Source of the DNA: Phenylobacterium immobile (ATCC 35973)
GTDB taxonomy: Bacteria > Pseudomonadota > Alphaproteobacteria > Caulobacterales > Caulobacteraceae
Reading direction: 5' to 3'
Length of the DNA: 64,000 nt
Assembly: GCF_001375595.1 (NCBI RefSeq)
Contig: NZ_CVJQ01000001.1
Coordinates: 62,001 to 126,000 of the forward strand
Below the pieces are notes generated by a model. That model had not been told where the DNA came from. It worked only from the letters and a program-made list of their open reading frames with translations, and did not search any database. Shown here piece after piece: positions 22,732 through 32,165 of the stretch (the stretch's first letter is position 1; each line of letters opens with the position of its first letter). Both the position numbers and the translations under genes were made by a program.

Positions 22732-24599
22732 GCGAAGTCCCGCACGACCTTCAGCACCGCCTCCCCATAGCGGGCGAGCTTGCCCTCGCCGACGCCGCCG
22801 ATGCCGGCCAGCGCCGCGCGCGACTGCGGCTTCAGGCGCGCGATCTCGGTCAGGGTGCGATCGTGGAAGATCACATAGGGCGGGAGGTGCTGGGCGCGGG
22901 CCTCGGCCGAACGCCAGGCCCGGAGGCCTTCGAACAGGGGTTGGGCGTCGCCGCCGACCGACACCGGCTCGCGGGTCTTACGCGCCTTCCGCGCGACCTT
23001 CTCGTCGTCAGCCGCCACGGCGCGCAGCAGGACGCGGCGCTCGCCACGATAGACCGCCCGCACCTGGTCTGCGTCGCCCAGGCCAACGAGGGGCCGGCCG
23101 TCGTTCGGATCTTCCTTCAACAGGCCCTCGAACAGCAGTTGCTCGGTCAGGTCGCGCCACGCTTGCTGGCTGAGGTTCTGACCGACGCCGAAGGTCGACA
23201 GGCCGGATTCCCAGTCGCTCGGATCCTTGGTCTTACCCAGCAGGTGGTCGACCAGCCGGCCGCGGCCAAAGCGGCCGTTCAGGCGTTGGGCCGCCGAGAG
23301 CGCCTTTTGCGCAGCTTCCGTGGCGTCAAAGGCGTCGGGCGGCGAGACACAAAGGTCGCACTGTCCACAGGGCTCGACACCCTCCTCGCCGAAGTAGCGG
23401 CGCACGGCGGCGGCGCGGCAGCTGGTCCCATCCAGCAGGGCGTAGAGCTGGCGAACCTTGCGGGCCTGGACCTGCTTGACGCTCTCATCGACCTCGCGCT
23501 CGCCGGAGCGGCGCAGCGCCCAGGCCATGTCCGCGGCCCCGTAAAGCGTGATGCCCTCGGCAGGCTCGCCGTCGCGACCGGCCCGGCCGATCTCCTGCCA
23601 GTAGGCCTCGATGGCCGCCGGCGGATCGGCGTGGATGACGAAGCGGACATCAGGCTTGTCGACCCCCATGCCGAAAGCGATGGTCGCCACCATCACCGCC
23701 TCCTCGGCCTCCAGGAAGGTTTCCAGGCGTTCGGCCCGTATCCGCCGGTCGAGGCCGGCGTGATAGGCCAGCGCCGGAACGCCCGCCTCGCGGAGCGCTT
23801 CGGCCAGCTTGTCGACCCCATCGCGGGAGCCCGCATAGACGACGCCGGAACGGCCGGCGCGCGCCTTGACCAGGTCGACGACCCGCTGGCGTCCAGTTCC
23901 GCGTTTCCGTTCAGCCGATAGGATCAGTTCGGGCCGGGCGAAGCTGGCGACAAACTCGGCGCTGTCCTGCAGGCGCAGCTCGTTGCGGATGTCGATGCGG
24001 GTCCGCGCGTCGGCGGTCGCCGTCACCGCCAGCCGCGGAACGTGGGGGAAAAGATCGGCGAGCCGGCCCAGCATGCGGTACTCGGGCCGGAAGTCATGCC
24101 CCCACTGGCTGACGCAGTGGGCCTCGTCGATGGCGATGAGGGCGAGCGGGATCTGCGCCAGACGTTCCAGCATCCAGGGCTGCATCAGCCCCTCCGGCGA
24201 AATGTAGAGTAACTCCAGTTCGCACGCATCTATACGCCGCCAGGTCTCGGCGCGCTCGGCGGGCTCGATATGGGAATCGAGCCTCGCGGCGGCGACCCCC
24301 GCCTGCTGGAGCGCAGCGACCTGGTCGGTCATCAGGGCGATCAGGGGCGAAACGACCAAGCCAAGTCCCGGCCGCATCAGGCTGGGGATCTGGTAGCAGA
24401 GACTCTTGCCGCCGCCCGTAGGCAGGACGGCCATGGCGCTGTTCCCCGCCAGGACCTCGGCGATGACGTCGGCCTGCAGACCGCGGAAATCGGCATGACC
24501 GAAGATGCGCCGCAGAAGCTCGCGGGCCCGGCCCAGCACGGGGGCTGGCGAGGCGGGATCCGGGTCTGGAAGGTCGGCGTGGCTGAGGGCCGGGCTCAT
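22728..24599 (-). CDS. recQ: ATP-dependent DNA helicase RecQ
   Basis: A 623-residue 3'-5' helicase acting in recombination and stalled-fork repair. Walker A is LPTGGGKSLCYQIP, and the DEAH box is in IDEAHCVSQWGHDFRPEY with the RecQ aromatic loop. The zinc site is in the RQC region (CGQCDLC plus an upstream Cys in TSCRAAAVRRYF). An HRDC domain (about residues 545-620, IARLKPQSRAALAGIGGVG) closes it. ATG at 24599, preceded by GGGGG, is chosen over an upstream reading to 24653. Co-translated with the downstream acetyltransferase. Confidence 0.96.
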   Translation of the reverse strand: MSPALSHADLPDPDPASPAPVLGRARELLRRIFGHADFRGLQADVIAEVLAGNSAMAVLPTGGGKSLCYQIPSLMRPGLGLVVSPLIALMTDQVAALQQAGVAAARLDSHIEPAERAETWRRIDACELELLYISPEGLMQPWMLERLAQIPLALIAIDEAHCVSQWGHDFRPEYRMLGRLADLFPHVPRLAVTATADARTRIDIRNELRLQDSAEFVASFARPELILSAERKRGTGRQRVVDLVKARAGRSGVVYAGSRDGVDKLAEALREAGVPALAYHAGLDRRIRAERLETFLEAEEAVMVATIAFGMGVDKPDVRFVIHADPPAAIEAYWQEIGRAGRDGEPAEGITLYGAADMAWALRRSGEREVDESVKQVQARKVRQLYALLDGTSCRAAAVRRYFGEEGVEPCGQCDLCVSPPDAFDATEAAQKALSAAQRLNGRFGRGRLVDHLLGKTKDPSDWESGLSTFGVGQNLSQQAWRDLTEQLLFEGLLKEDPNDGRPLVGLGDADQVRAVYRGERRVLLRAVAADDEKVARKARKTREPVSVGGDAQPLFEGLRAWRSAEARAQHLPPYVIFHDRTLTEIARLKPQSRAALAGIGGVGEGKLARYGEAVLKVVRDFA

Positions 24600-24758
24600 C
24601 GCCCCCTTATGCCTGTGAGTCGCCGTGAGAACTAACCACGGACACTCAACCATGCGTGCGAAAAATCACGGTACTTAAGCGACACTGTAGCGGAAAACTT
24701 TCGCGGCGGCGGCGTTAACCTTGCTGAACGAAAACTGAAACCCCAAATCCGCCGCACC

Positions 24759-24890
24759 ATGAACAAGGTCTTTATCGCCGCCGCCCTCGCCCTGGCTGTG
24801 TCTCTGGGCTTCATTCTGCCGACGCCGAATGGCGCGACGCAGGATACGCCTTCGCATTCGCGTTTCGCCCTGTTGGAACTGCGCCGCTAA
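24759..24890 (+). CDS. Possible 43-residue secreted peptide
   Basis: A short frame starting MNKVFIAAALALAVSLGFIL, a good signal peptide or single helix, followed by PTPNGATQD and a tail ending ALLELRR. There is no clear ribosome site. A TTAACC (CtrA half-site-like) lies 45 bases upstream. It is divergent from recQ, and its last 4 bases overlap the convergent lipoprotein gene. I do not recognise it. Confidence 0.35.
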   Translation: MNKVFIAAALALAVSLGFILPTPNGATQDTPSHSRFALLELRR

Positions 24891-25345
24891 CCAGCGGGCT
24901 GCCCAGCAGCATCGGCGGGCCTGGTCGCACAGCCGACAAGCAATCGACCCTCGTATTCCACTTCCGCCGACATGGCGTAGGTGCGATCGCTCATGCCATC
25001 TGAGCACTCGCCGACGCGGATCGTCGCCGTAAGCGGGCCGCCAGACTCCGCCTTGGCGCGCCAGATGGCCCGTCCCGCCTGAATTTCGGCGCCCGGCGCC
25101 GTTGCGACGACCACCGGGGAATCGGGCCGACTGAACACAAGTTGCGTCCCGCCTCTCAACTTCAGATTCCAGAAGGGCTCTGTGCCGATCAGGTCGAAAT
25201 CACCGCTGAAGTCGCTGATTGGCGCCGAAGCCGGTGGCGGGGCCGTCTCCTCCAGGCTCTTCGGCGCAGGCGAAGGGATCGCCGGCTTGCACCCCCAAAG
25301 GCTGAGGACGACGAGCACCGGCAAGATCACGCAACGAGCAAACAT
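24887..25345 (-). CDS. Putative lipoprotein of the COG3650 type
   Basis: About 152 residues. It begins MFARCVILPVLVVLSLWGC, a signal peptide with a lipobox-like LWGC, then a Pro/Ala-rich linker and a compact domain. That domain has EPFWNLKLRGG, a conserved Trp in GRAIWRAKA, and a C-terminal GECSDGMSDRTYAMSAEV plus a second Cys (LLVGCA), which probably form a disulfide. This pattern is known from small uncharacterised envelope proteins. ATG 25345 is chosen because AGGGGA lies 6 bases before it. Only this part of a much longer minus-strand reading frame is real. Confidence 0.75.
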   Translation of the reverse strand: MFARCVILPVLVVLSLWGCKPAIPSPAPKSLEETAPPPASAPISDFSGDFDLIGTEPFWNLKLRGGTQLVFSRPDSPVVVATAPGAEIQAGRAIWRAKAESGGPLTATIRVGECSDGMSDRTYAMSAEVEYEGRLLVGCATRPADAAGQPAG

Positions 25346-25414
25346 CTGCATTCCCCTAGGACAGTTAAGGTTAACGCATTTCGCGGAAGCGCGCGCCGAG
25401 ATTAGGCTGGCGGA

Positions 25415-26536
25415 GTGAGTCGGCCCTTCACCTTCTATGAGTTCTTCGCAGGCGGCGGCATGGCGCGCCTGGGCCTGGGCGAGGGCTGGTCCTGCCTGTT
25501 CGCCAACGACTTCGATCCGGTCAAGGCCGCCGCCTACCGCGCCAACCATGAGGCCGCCGATTTCCATCAGGGCGATGTGTGGGCCCTGTGCGCGGACGAC
25601 CTGCCCGGCGCCGCCGATCTGGCCTGGGCGTCCAGCCCCTGCCAGGACTTCAGCCTGGCCGGCGCGCGCGCGGGCCTCGCCGGCGGGCGGTCGTCCGCCT
25701 TCTTCGGCTTCTGGCGGTTGGTGCAGGGCCTGGGCGCGCGCCGCCCGCGGGTCATCGTCATCGAAAACGTCGTGGGCCTCCTGAGTTCGCACGCCGGCGC
25801 GGATTTCACCGCCTTGGGCGAGGCGCTGGCGGCGGAGGGCTATGTTTTCGGCGCGCTCGAGATCGACGCCGCGCGCTTCCTGCCGCAATCGCGCCCGAGG
25901 GTCTTCGTGGTTGCGGTCCAGGGTCCGCCGTCGCCTGACCTTGTGGGGGACAGCCCTTTCCATACACGCGCCGTACGCGAGGCCCACGCCCGATTGCCTG
26001 ACGCGCTGAAAGCCCGCTGGGCCTGGTGGCGACTGGCCGCGCCGGACGCCCGCAACCTCGACCTGGCCGCCATCCTCGAGGATGACGCCGATGTGGCCTG
26101 GCATCCCCCTGCGCGCACCAGCCACTGGCTGTCCTTGATGGCGCCGCTGCACCGCCAGCGTCTTGCCGCCGCCGCCCTCGCTCCTGGTCGAACGGTCGGC
26201 GCGGTCTTCCGTCGGACCCGGGAAGTCGCCGGCCAGCGCGTGCAGCGCGCCGAGGTTCGGCTCGACGGCCTGGCCGGGTGCCTGCGCACGCCGCGCGGCG
26301 GCTCGTCGCGCCAGGCGATCTGCATCGTTGAGGCGGGCGAGATCCGCACGCGCCTGCTGAGCGGTCGCGAGGCCGCGCGCCTCATGGGTCTGCCCGACAG
26401 CTACCGACTGCCCAAGGCCGTCACCGCCGCGCTCCATGTCGCAGGCGACGGGGTCGCCGCGCCCGTTGTGCGCCACCTGGCCGAACGCCTGCTGGAGCCG
26501 CTGCTGGCGGAGCGCTGTTTGATCGCGGCCGCGTAG
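25415..26536 (+). CDS. DNA (cytosine-5)-methyltransferase
   Basis: A 373-residue m5C methyltransferase. Motif I is YEFFAGGGMARLGLG, the catalytic motif IV is SSPCQDFSLAG (C76), motif VI is VIENVVG (E117) and motif VIII is QSRPRVF. A target-recognition region (about 165-300) comes before motifs IX and X (LMGLPDSY; GDGVAAPVVRHLAERL). No restriction enzyme is next to it, but a vsr gene lies 1.1 kb downstream, so it behaves as a solitary methylase. The start is GTG 25415. The recognition sequence cannot be read from the protein. Confidence 0.95.
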   Translation: MSRPFTFYEFFAGGGMARLGLGEGWSCLFANDFDPVKAAAYRANHEAADFHQGDVWALCADDLPGAADLAWASSPCQDFSLAGARAGLAGGRSSAFFGFWRLVQGLGARRPRVIVIENVVGLLSSHAGADFTALGEALAAEGYVFGALEIDAARFLPQSRPRVFVVAVQGPPSPDLVGDSPFHTRAVREAHARLPDALKARWAWWRLAAPDARNLDLAAILEDDADVAWHPPARTSHWLSLMAPLHRQRLAAAALAPGRTVGAVFRRTREVAGQRVQRAEVRLDGLAGCLRTPRGGSSRQAICIVEAGEIRTRLLSGREAARLMGLPDSYRLPKAVTAALHVAGDGVAAPVVRHLAERLLEPLLAERCLIAAA

Positions 26537-26563
26537 GGCCGGATCGCCCGAGGCCGTCTTTCA

Positions 26564-26581
26564 AATCCTATCGGATGGATT
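26564..26581. promoter_or_regulatory. Possible operator upstream of cysK
   Basis: AATCC and GGATT arms flank TATCGGAT, which itself pairs in part with the left arm (ATCC-TATC-GGAT). The repeat lies about 36 bases before the cysK ATG, in an AT-richer patch. It could bind a sulfur-responsive repressor, but no known consensus was matched. Confidence 0.3.
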
Positions 26582-26617
26582 AGGTTTAGGGCCGACAACC
26601 GGACAGGATGCGCCCCT

Positions 26618-27607
26618 ATGGATTCCACCCCCGACCATGCCTACGACGCCGCTCGCCTGACGCGCGCCGGCCGCGGCAAAATCTATGATTCGATCGTCGA
26701 CACCATCGGCGACACCCCCCTGGTGCGCCTGCCGCGCCTGACAGAGGCTTTCAAACCGAAGGGCGAGGTGGTCGCAAAGCTTGAGTTCTTCAATCCGATC
26801 GGCTCGGTGAAGGATCGCATCGGCGTCGCCATGATCGAGTATCTTGAGGCCCAGGGCGTGCTGAAGCCGGGCGGCGTGATCGTCGAGCCGACCAGCGGCA
26901 ATACCGGCATCGCGCTGGCTTTCGTGGCCGCCGCCAAGGGCTACAAGATCACCCTGGTGATGCCTGAGAGCATGTCCATCGAACGCCGCAAGATGCTGCT
27001 GCTGCTCGGCGCCAAGCTGGAGCTTACTCCGCCCGAGCGCGGCATGGCCGGCGCCGTCGCCCGCGCCCGCGAGATCGTCGAGGCGACCCCAGGCGCCGTG
27101 ATGCCGCAACAGTTCGAAAACGCCGCCAACCCTTTGGTCCACCGCGTCTCGACCGCAGAGGAAATCTGGAACGACACCCAAGGGCGCGTGGACGCGGTGA
27201 TCTCCGGCGTCGGCACCGGCGGCACGATCAGCGGCGTCGGCCAGGTGCTTAAGGCGCGCAAGCCTTCGGTGCGGATGGTCGCCGTCGAGCCGGCGGCCTC
27301 GCCGGTGCTGTCGGGCGGCGCGCCCGGCCCGCACAAGATCCAGGGCGTGGGGGCGGGCTTCGTCCCGGCGATCCTGGACCGCGGGATTATCGACGACATC
27401 CTACAGGTTTCGAACGACGACGCCTTCGCCATGGCGCGGCGGGTGGCCAAGGACGAGGGCATCCCCGTCGGCATCTCGTCGGGCGCGGCGCTCACGGCGG
27501 CCTTCGATTACGCCTCGCGCGACGACATGGCCGGCAAGCTGATCGTCGTGATCATCCCGAGCTTCGCCGAACGCTACCTTTCGACGGCGCTCTTCGACGG
27601 CCTCTAA
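26618..27607 (+). CDS. cysK: Cysteine synthase A
   Basis: A 329-residue O-acetylserine sulfhydrylase that makes cysteine from O-acetylserine and sulfide with PLP. The PLP lysine is in [15 protein letters not shown], the substrate loop is [13 protein letters not shown] and the phosphate-binding loop is [13 protein letters not shown]. Length and order are normal. It sits between the cytosine methyltransferase and vsr. Its stop overlaps the vsr start (TAATGA), so Vsr is probably translated from the cysK message. Confidence 0.96.
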   Translation: MDSTPDHAYDAARLTRAGRGKIYDSIVDTIGDTPLVRLPRLTEAFKPKGEVVAKLEFFNPIGSVKDRIGVAMIEYLEAQGVLKPGGVIVEPTSGNTGIALAFVAAAKGYKITLVMPESMSIERRKMLLLLGAKLELTPPERGMAGAVARAREIVEATPGAVMPQQFENAANPLVHRVSTAEEIWNDTQGRVDAVISGVGTGGTISGVGQVLKARKPSVRMVAVEPAASPVLSGGAPGPHKIQGVGAGFVPAILDRGIIDDILQVSNDDAFAMARRVAKDEGIPVGISSGAALTAAFDYASRDDMAGKLIVVIIPSFAERYLSTALFDGL

Positions 27608-28014
27608 TGACGGACGTCTTTGGCCCGGAGAAGCGCTCGGCGGTCATGCGCCGGGTCCGGGCCAAGGACACCGGGCCCGAGATGACGGTCCGCCGGGCGC
27701 TCACCGCGCTCGGCGCCCGCTACCGCCTGCACCGCAAGGATCTGCCAGGCTCCCCCGATATCGTAATGCCGGGGCGCAAGCTGACGATCTTCGTCCACGG
27801 CTGCTTCTGGCACGGGCACGACTGCGTCCGCGGCGCACGGGTCCCGAAGGCCAACGCCGACTACTGGATCGCCAAGATCGGCCGCAACCAGGCCCGCGAC
27901 GCGCGCAACTTGGCGGCCCTCGCCGAGCGGGGCTGGCGAGCAGAGGTCGTTTGGGAATGCGAGCTGAAAGGCGGGCTGGACGCGCGGCTTAGAGCGCTGC
28001 TGGCGCCACAGTGA
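27607..28014 (+). CDS. vsr: Very short patch repair endonuclease
   Basis: A 135-residue nicking enzyme that starts repair of T:G mismatches left when 5-methylcytosine deaminates. It matches the Vsr family from the start (KRSAVMRRVRAKDTGPEM), with the catalytic Asp in LPGSPDIVMPGRKLTIFVHG and the metal/zinc region GCFWHGHDCVRG. The C-terminus overlaps the convergent OsmC gene by 26 bases. Its natural partner is the cytosine methyltransferase at 25415-26536, separated from it by cysK. Confidence 0.95.
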   Translation: MTDVFGPEKRSAVMRRVRAKDTGPEMTVRRALTALGARYRLHRKDLPGSPDIVMPGRKLTIFVHGCFWHGHDCVRGARVPKANADYWIAKIGRNQARDARNLAALAERGWRAEVVWECELKGGLDARLRALLAPQ

Positions 28015-28456
28015 CCTCGGTCTTCACCGAGTTCGCGATGAAGCATTCCTCGTGGGCGCGATGGTGCAGGTGGTCGATCGACGCCGCGTCGAGTTCTGCG
28101 CCGTCGTAGGCGATGGCGGGATGCAAGGTCACGCGGGTAAGCGCCAGCCGCCCCTGGTTGTTGGGCTCGAGCACGCCTTCCGCCTCGTCGGCGTAGGAGG
28201 TCACCACCAGGCCCGCGAGCCGCGCCACGTGCAGGAAGCTCAGCATGTGGCAGGTCGATATCGAGGCGACCAGCATCTCTTCGGGATCCACCGATCCGGC
28301 CACCGCCCACTGGGCGCCGACGACATGGGCCGAGGCGGTGCCTGGCGCGGCGTGACCGCCCTCGAAGGTGACGCTGTGGCCACGGCTGTAGCGGCCCTTG
28401 GCGAAATCTTCGCCGTCGCCCAGGCTCCAGGCGATCCGGGCGCGATGCAGGGCCAT
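27989..28456 (-). CDS. OsmC family peroxiredoxin-like protein
   Basis: A 155-residue protein of the OsmC/Ohr fold. The two conserved cysteines are in VASISTCHMLSFLHVARLAG and EECFIANSVKTEVTV. OsmC proteins reduce organic hydroperoxides with these thiols. The ending CFIANSVKTEV is typical of the general OsmC branch rather than Ohr. Its start overlaps the stop of the upstream acyl-CoA dehydrogenase by 1 base, so they form a two-gene operon. Confidence 0.92.
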   Translation of the reverse strand: MALHRARIAWSLGDGEDFAKGRYSRGHSVTFEGGHAAPGTASAHVVGAQWAVAGSVDPEEMLVASISTCHMLSFLHVARLAGLVVTSYADEAEGVLEPNNQGRLALTRVTLHPAIAYDGAELDAASIDHLHHRAHEECFIANSVKTEVTVAPAAL

Positions 28457-30243
28457 CAGAAGGCTTCCGGTTTGAGCGCCATCAGGGTGGCCGCGCCTGC
28501 CTTCAGCTTGGCCAGGTGCGCGCCGCTTTCCGGCAGGACGCGCGCCAGGAAGTAGCGTCCGACGTCAAGCTTGGTCGCATAGAAGGGGTCGTCGTCGCCA
28601 GCGTCGATGCGGGCCTGCGCGGCCTGCGCCATCATCGCCCAGGCGTAGGCCAGGCCCGTCAGGCCCATCAGGTGCATGTAGTCGGTCGAGGCCGCGGCAG
28701 CTTCGTCCGGATTGGCCAGGCCGTTCTGCATCAGCCACATCGTCGCCTCCTGCAGGCGCGCACGGACCTTGTCGAGACCTTCGACGAAAGGCTTCAGGCT
28801 CTCGGAGTCCTGGTGGGCCGCGGAATAGGCCTCCAGTTCGGCCAGGAAGGCCCGGAGCGCCCGGCCGCCGTTCTGCGCCAGCTTGCGGCCGACCAGATCC
28901 AGCGCCTGAACGCCGTTCGTGCCCTCGTAGATCATGGCGATCCGGGCGTCGCGCAGGTACTGGCTGGCGGGGAAGGCTTCGGTGTAGCCCGCGCCGCCGT
29001 GCACTTGCAGGGCGTCGGAACAGGCCTGGAAGCCGCGATCGGTAAGGTAGCCCTTCAGAACCGGCGTCAGCAGGGCCATGAAATCCTCGCCGCGCTCCCT
29101 GGCGGCCGGATCGTCGGAGGCGCGGCCGACATCGGCCTGCAGGCCGGTCCACATCAGGAAGGCGCGGCCCCCCTCCATGGTCGCGCGCGCATCAAGCAAT
29201 AGGCGACGCACGTCGGGATGGACGATAATCGGGTCGGCCGGACCGTCCGGGTTCTTAGGCCCAGAGACCGAGCGTCCCTGCAGCCGGTCCCTGGCGTAGG
29301 CCGCGGCGGCCTGATAGGCGGCCTCGCCCTGGGCCAGGCCTTGGACCGCGACGCCGATGCGCGCCTCGTTCATCATGACGAACATCAGGGCGAGCCCGCG
29401 GTTCTCCTCGCCCACCAGCCAGCCGGTCGCCTCGTCGTGGGCGAGCACGCAGGTGGCGTTGCCGTGGATGCCCATCTTCTCTTCCAGCGCGACGCAGGAA
29501 ACGCCGTTGCGCGCGCCCGGATCGCCGGCCGCGTCGGGAATGAACTTCGGCACGATGAACAGGCTGATGCCGCGCACGCCTTCCGGTGCGCCTTCCGCGC
29601 GGGCCAGCACCAGGTGGATGATGTTCTCGGCGAGGTCATGCTCGCCGGCGGAGATGAAGATCTTCTGGCCGGTGATCTTGTAGCTACCGTCGCCCTGCTT
29701 GACCGCCTTGGTGCGCAAGAGCCCCAGGTCGGTGCCGGCGTGCGGTTCCGTCAGGTTCATGGTGCCGGTCCATTGGCCGGCGGCGAGCTTGGGAAGGTAG
29801 AGTTGCTTCTGCTCGGGCGAGCCGCCGTTGAGGATCGCCGAATAGGCGCCGTGCGTCAGGCCAGGATACATGGCGAAGGCCATGTTGGCGCCGGAGCTCA
29901 TCTCCGAGAACGCCAGGTTGATGACCTTGGGCAGGGCCTGGCCGCCGAACTCGGCCTCGGCCGACAGCAGCGGCCAGCCGGCGTCGATCAACTGCCTGTA
30001 AGCCGCCTTGAAGCCGGTCGGCGTCGTCACGTCCCCCGCGGCGTTCAGCCGGCAGCCTTCCTTGTCGCCGACGGTGTTGAGCGGGGCGAGCACCTCGTCG
30101 CAGAAGCGGCCGGCCTCCTCGAGAATCTGATCGACGGTGTCGATCTGCGCTTCGGCGAAAGCCGGAAGGTTGGCGTAGCGCTCGATCTTCAACACGTCGC
30201 GGAAGAGAAAAGCGTAGTCCTTGACGGGAGCTTGGTAGGCCAT
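28456..30243 (-). CDS. Acyl-CoA dehydrogenase with C-terminal extension (DmdC-like)
   Basis: A 595-residue FAD enzyme of the long acyl-CoA dehydrogenase branch that includes methylmercaptopropionyl-CoA dehydrogenase (DmdC). It begins MAYQAPVKDYAFLFRDVLKI, the standard start for that branch. The FAD/substrate segment is TGQKIFISAGEHDLAENIIH, and the C-terminal catalytic domain has QVHGGAGYTEAFPASQYLRD. A further helical domain (about 470-595) distinguishes it from 380-residue dehydrogenases. An upstream start at 30303 is possible but less typical. The real substrate is unknown. Confidence 0.9.
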   Translation of the reverse strand: MAYQAPVKDYAFLFRDVLKIERYANLPAFAEAQIDTVDQILEEAGRFCDEVLAPLNTVGDKEGCRLNAAGDVTTPTGFKAAYRQLIDAGWPLLSAEAEFGGQALPKVINLAFSEMSSGANMAFAMYPGLTHGAYSAILNGGSPEQKQLYLPKLAAGQWTGTMNLTEPHAGTDLGLLRTKAVKQGDGSYKITGQKIFISAGEHDLAENIIHLVLARAEGAPEGVRGISLFIVPKFIPDAAGDPGARNGVSCVALEEKMGIHGNATCVLAHDEATGWLVGEENRGLALMFVMMNEARIGVAVQGLAQGEAAYQAAAAYARDRLQGRSVSGPKNPDGPADPIIVHPDVRRLLLDARATMEGGRAFLMWTGLQADVGRASDDPAARERGEDFMALLTPVLKGYLTDRGFQACSDALQVHGGAGYTEAFPASQYLRDARIAMIYEGTNGVQALDLVGRKLAQNGGRALRAFLAELEAYSAAHQDSESLKPFVEGLDKVRARLQEATMWLMQNGLANPDEAAAASTDYMHLMGLTGLAYAWAMMAQAAQARIDAGDDDPFYATKLDVGRYFLARVLPESGAHLAKLKAGAATLMALKPEAF

Positions 30244-30336
30244 GGAGGAAGTCCCTAAGTCGCCGGGTTCTGGCTCAAGCTTGAGCGCGCCCGATGCCTC
30301 CATGTTCCGCGCGGTTCACCCGCGAGCGCAAGCCTA

Positions 30337-32016
30337 TTAAGCCCGGGCGAGCGCGCCTTCGATCAGGGCGATGGTCCGCTGGACGCCGAAGATGGCGGCG
30401 AAGGAGCCGAAGCGCGGCCCCTGTGACTGGCCGAGCAGGACTTCGTAGAGGGCGCTGAACCAGGACCGGAGCGGCTCGAACCCCCCGACCTTACCGGCCT
30501 CGAAGACTTCATTCTGGATGAGCTCAGCGTCGGCGTCGGCGGGCAAGGCTTGCAGGCGGGCGACCAGATCGGACATCGCGGCCCGCTCGCGATCGTCAGG
30601 GTTCCGGAAGCGCTTCGCGGGCTTCACGAAGTCTTCGTAGTAGTTGATCGCGTAGCCAACGAGCTTGTCGAGCATCGGCTCGGTTTCGGGGCTGGCGCCG
30701 GGGATATAGCGCGCCAGGAACCCCCAAAGGATATCGGCGGTCGAGGCGTCAGCTGCCGACACCAGGTTCAGCAGCAGGCTGAAAGAGACCGGCGAGCCGC
30801 GTTCGGGCGGGTTTCCCGTGTGCACATGCCAGGCTGGGTTGTCGATCGCCGGCGCATTGCCGCCGTCCCTCGAACCTGGACGTCCGCGGTTATAGGCGTC
30901 GAGTTGTTGCAGATATTCGTCCGTCGCCTTGGGGATAACGTCGAAATAGAGCCGCTTCGCCGACTTGGGCGACTGGTACATGTAGTAAACGAGGCTCTCG
31001 GGCGCGCCGTAGCGCAGCCACTCCTCCATGGTCAGGCCATTGCCCTTGGACTTGGAGATCTTCTGGTTGTTCTCGTCCATGAAGAGCTCGAAATGGAAGG
31101 CCTCCGGCGGCTCGGCGCCCAGGACGCGCGCCAGCTTGTTGGAGACCCGGACGGAGTCCACCAGATCCTTACCCGAGGCCTCGAAATCGACCTTCAAAGC
31201 TGTCCAGCGCGCCGCCCAGTCGGGGCGCCATTGCAGCTTCACATGACCGCCGGTGACCGGAACCTCGGTGAGTTCGTCGTCCTGATCGCGGAAGACGATC
31301 GTGCCCTTCGCGACATTTCGCTCGAGCGTCGGGACCTGCAGAACCTTGCCGGTCTTGGGGCTGATCGGCAAGAACGGCGAATAGGTGGCGCGGCGCTCTT
31401 CGCCCAGCGTCGGCAGCATCACCGCCTGTATGGCGTCGAAGCGCGCCAGCACCATCAGCAGCACGTCGTCGAAGCGGCCGGACTTGTAGGTTTCAGTCGA
31501 GGACATGAACTCGTAGTCGAAGCCGAAGCCGTCGAGGAAGGCGCGCAGGCGGGCGTTGTTATGGGCGCCGAAGCTTGGATATTCGCCGAAGGGATCGCGC
31601 ACGCTGGTGACGGGCTTGTCGATGTCCTCCAGCAGCATTTCGCGGTTGGGGACGTTATCGGGAACCTTCCGCAGGCCGTCCATGTCGTCGGAGAAGACGA
31701 TCAATTTGGTCGGGATCGCATCGTCGGTCAGGGCGCGGAACGCCGTGCGCACCATGGTCGGGCGCGCCGCCTCGCCGAAGGTGCCCATGTGCGGGAGGCC
31801 CGAGGCGCCGAAGCCGCACTGGAAGACGATCGGCTCGCGCAGCGCCGGCAGGGTGGCGACCGCCTCGGCGGCCTTGCCTTCAGCAATGAGATTGGCGGCG
31901 AGATCGCGCTCGGCGTCGGTCAGGCGCAGGCGAAGCGTGCGGGCGAGCAGGAGCCGCGCCTGTTCGAAGGGCCAGGTCTTGGCCTCGCGGGCGACGGAGG
32001 AAAGGCCGGTGAGCAT
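30337..32016 (-). CDS. lysS: Lysine--tRNA ligase, class I
   Basis: A 559-residue class I lysyl-tRNA synthetase, the archaeal-type enzyme used by alphaproteobacteria instead of the usual class II LysRS. The HIGH-like motif is in GFGASGLPHMGTFGEAARP and the KMSKS motif is NNQKISKSKGNGLTMEEWL. A C-terminal helix-cage anticodon domain follows. Upstream in-frame TTG 32052 is an alternative start; ATG 32016 is the first ATG. It is divergent from the OmpA-like lipoprotein gene. Confidence 0.95.
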   Translation of the reverse strand: MLTGLSSVAREAKTWPFEQARLLLARTLRLRLTDAERDLAANLIAEGKAAEAVATLPALREPIVFQCGFGASGLPHMGTFGEAARPTMVRTAFRALTDDAIPTKLIVFSDDMDGLRKVPDNVPNREMLLEDIDKPVTSVRDPFGEYPSFGAHNNARLRAFLDGFGFDYEFMSSTETYKSGRFDDVLLMVLARFDAIQAVMLPTLGEERRATYSPFLPISPKTGKVLQVPTLERNVAKGTIVFRDQDDELTEVPVTGGHVKLQWRPDWAARWTALKVDFEASGKDLVDSVRVSNKLARVLGAEPPEAFHFELFMDENNQKISKSKGNGLTMEEWLRYGAPESLVYYMYQSPKSAKRLYFDVIPKATDEYLQQLDAYNRGRPGSRDGGNAPAIDNPAWHVHTGNPPERGSPVSFSLLLNLVSAADASTADILWGFLARYIPGASPETEPMLDKLVGYAINYYEDFVKPAKRFRNPDDRERAAMSDLVARLQALPADADAELIQNEVFEAGKVGGFEPLRSWFSALYEVLLGQSQGPRFGSFAAIFGVQRTIALIEGALARA

Positions 32017-32165
32017 GGCGGGCTCTATCGCGCGCAGGGGCGACGGGCTCAAGCCCTCAGTAGCGCCGCCCGTTTCACCTGGGCGTAATTTCGCCCTAGA
32101 AGGATCGCCAATGAGGATCGAACGGCCGAGCTCTCCGTTGGAGCGGGGTCGTCAGGGAGGGATGA

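Noticed and set aside
25365..25378. TTAAGGTTAAC upstream of the methyltransferase as a CtrA site
   Set aside because: CtrA sites need TTAA-N7-TTAA spacing; here the two halves are only 2 bases apart.
25346..26476. Upstream part of a 529-codon minus-strand frame running through the cytosine methyltransferase
   Set aside because: Only the last 152 codons (24887-25345), with lipoprotein signal and ribosome site, look real. The rest lies opposite a methylase with all its motifs.
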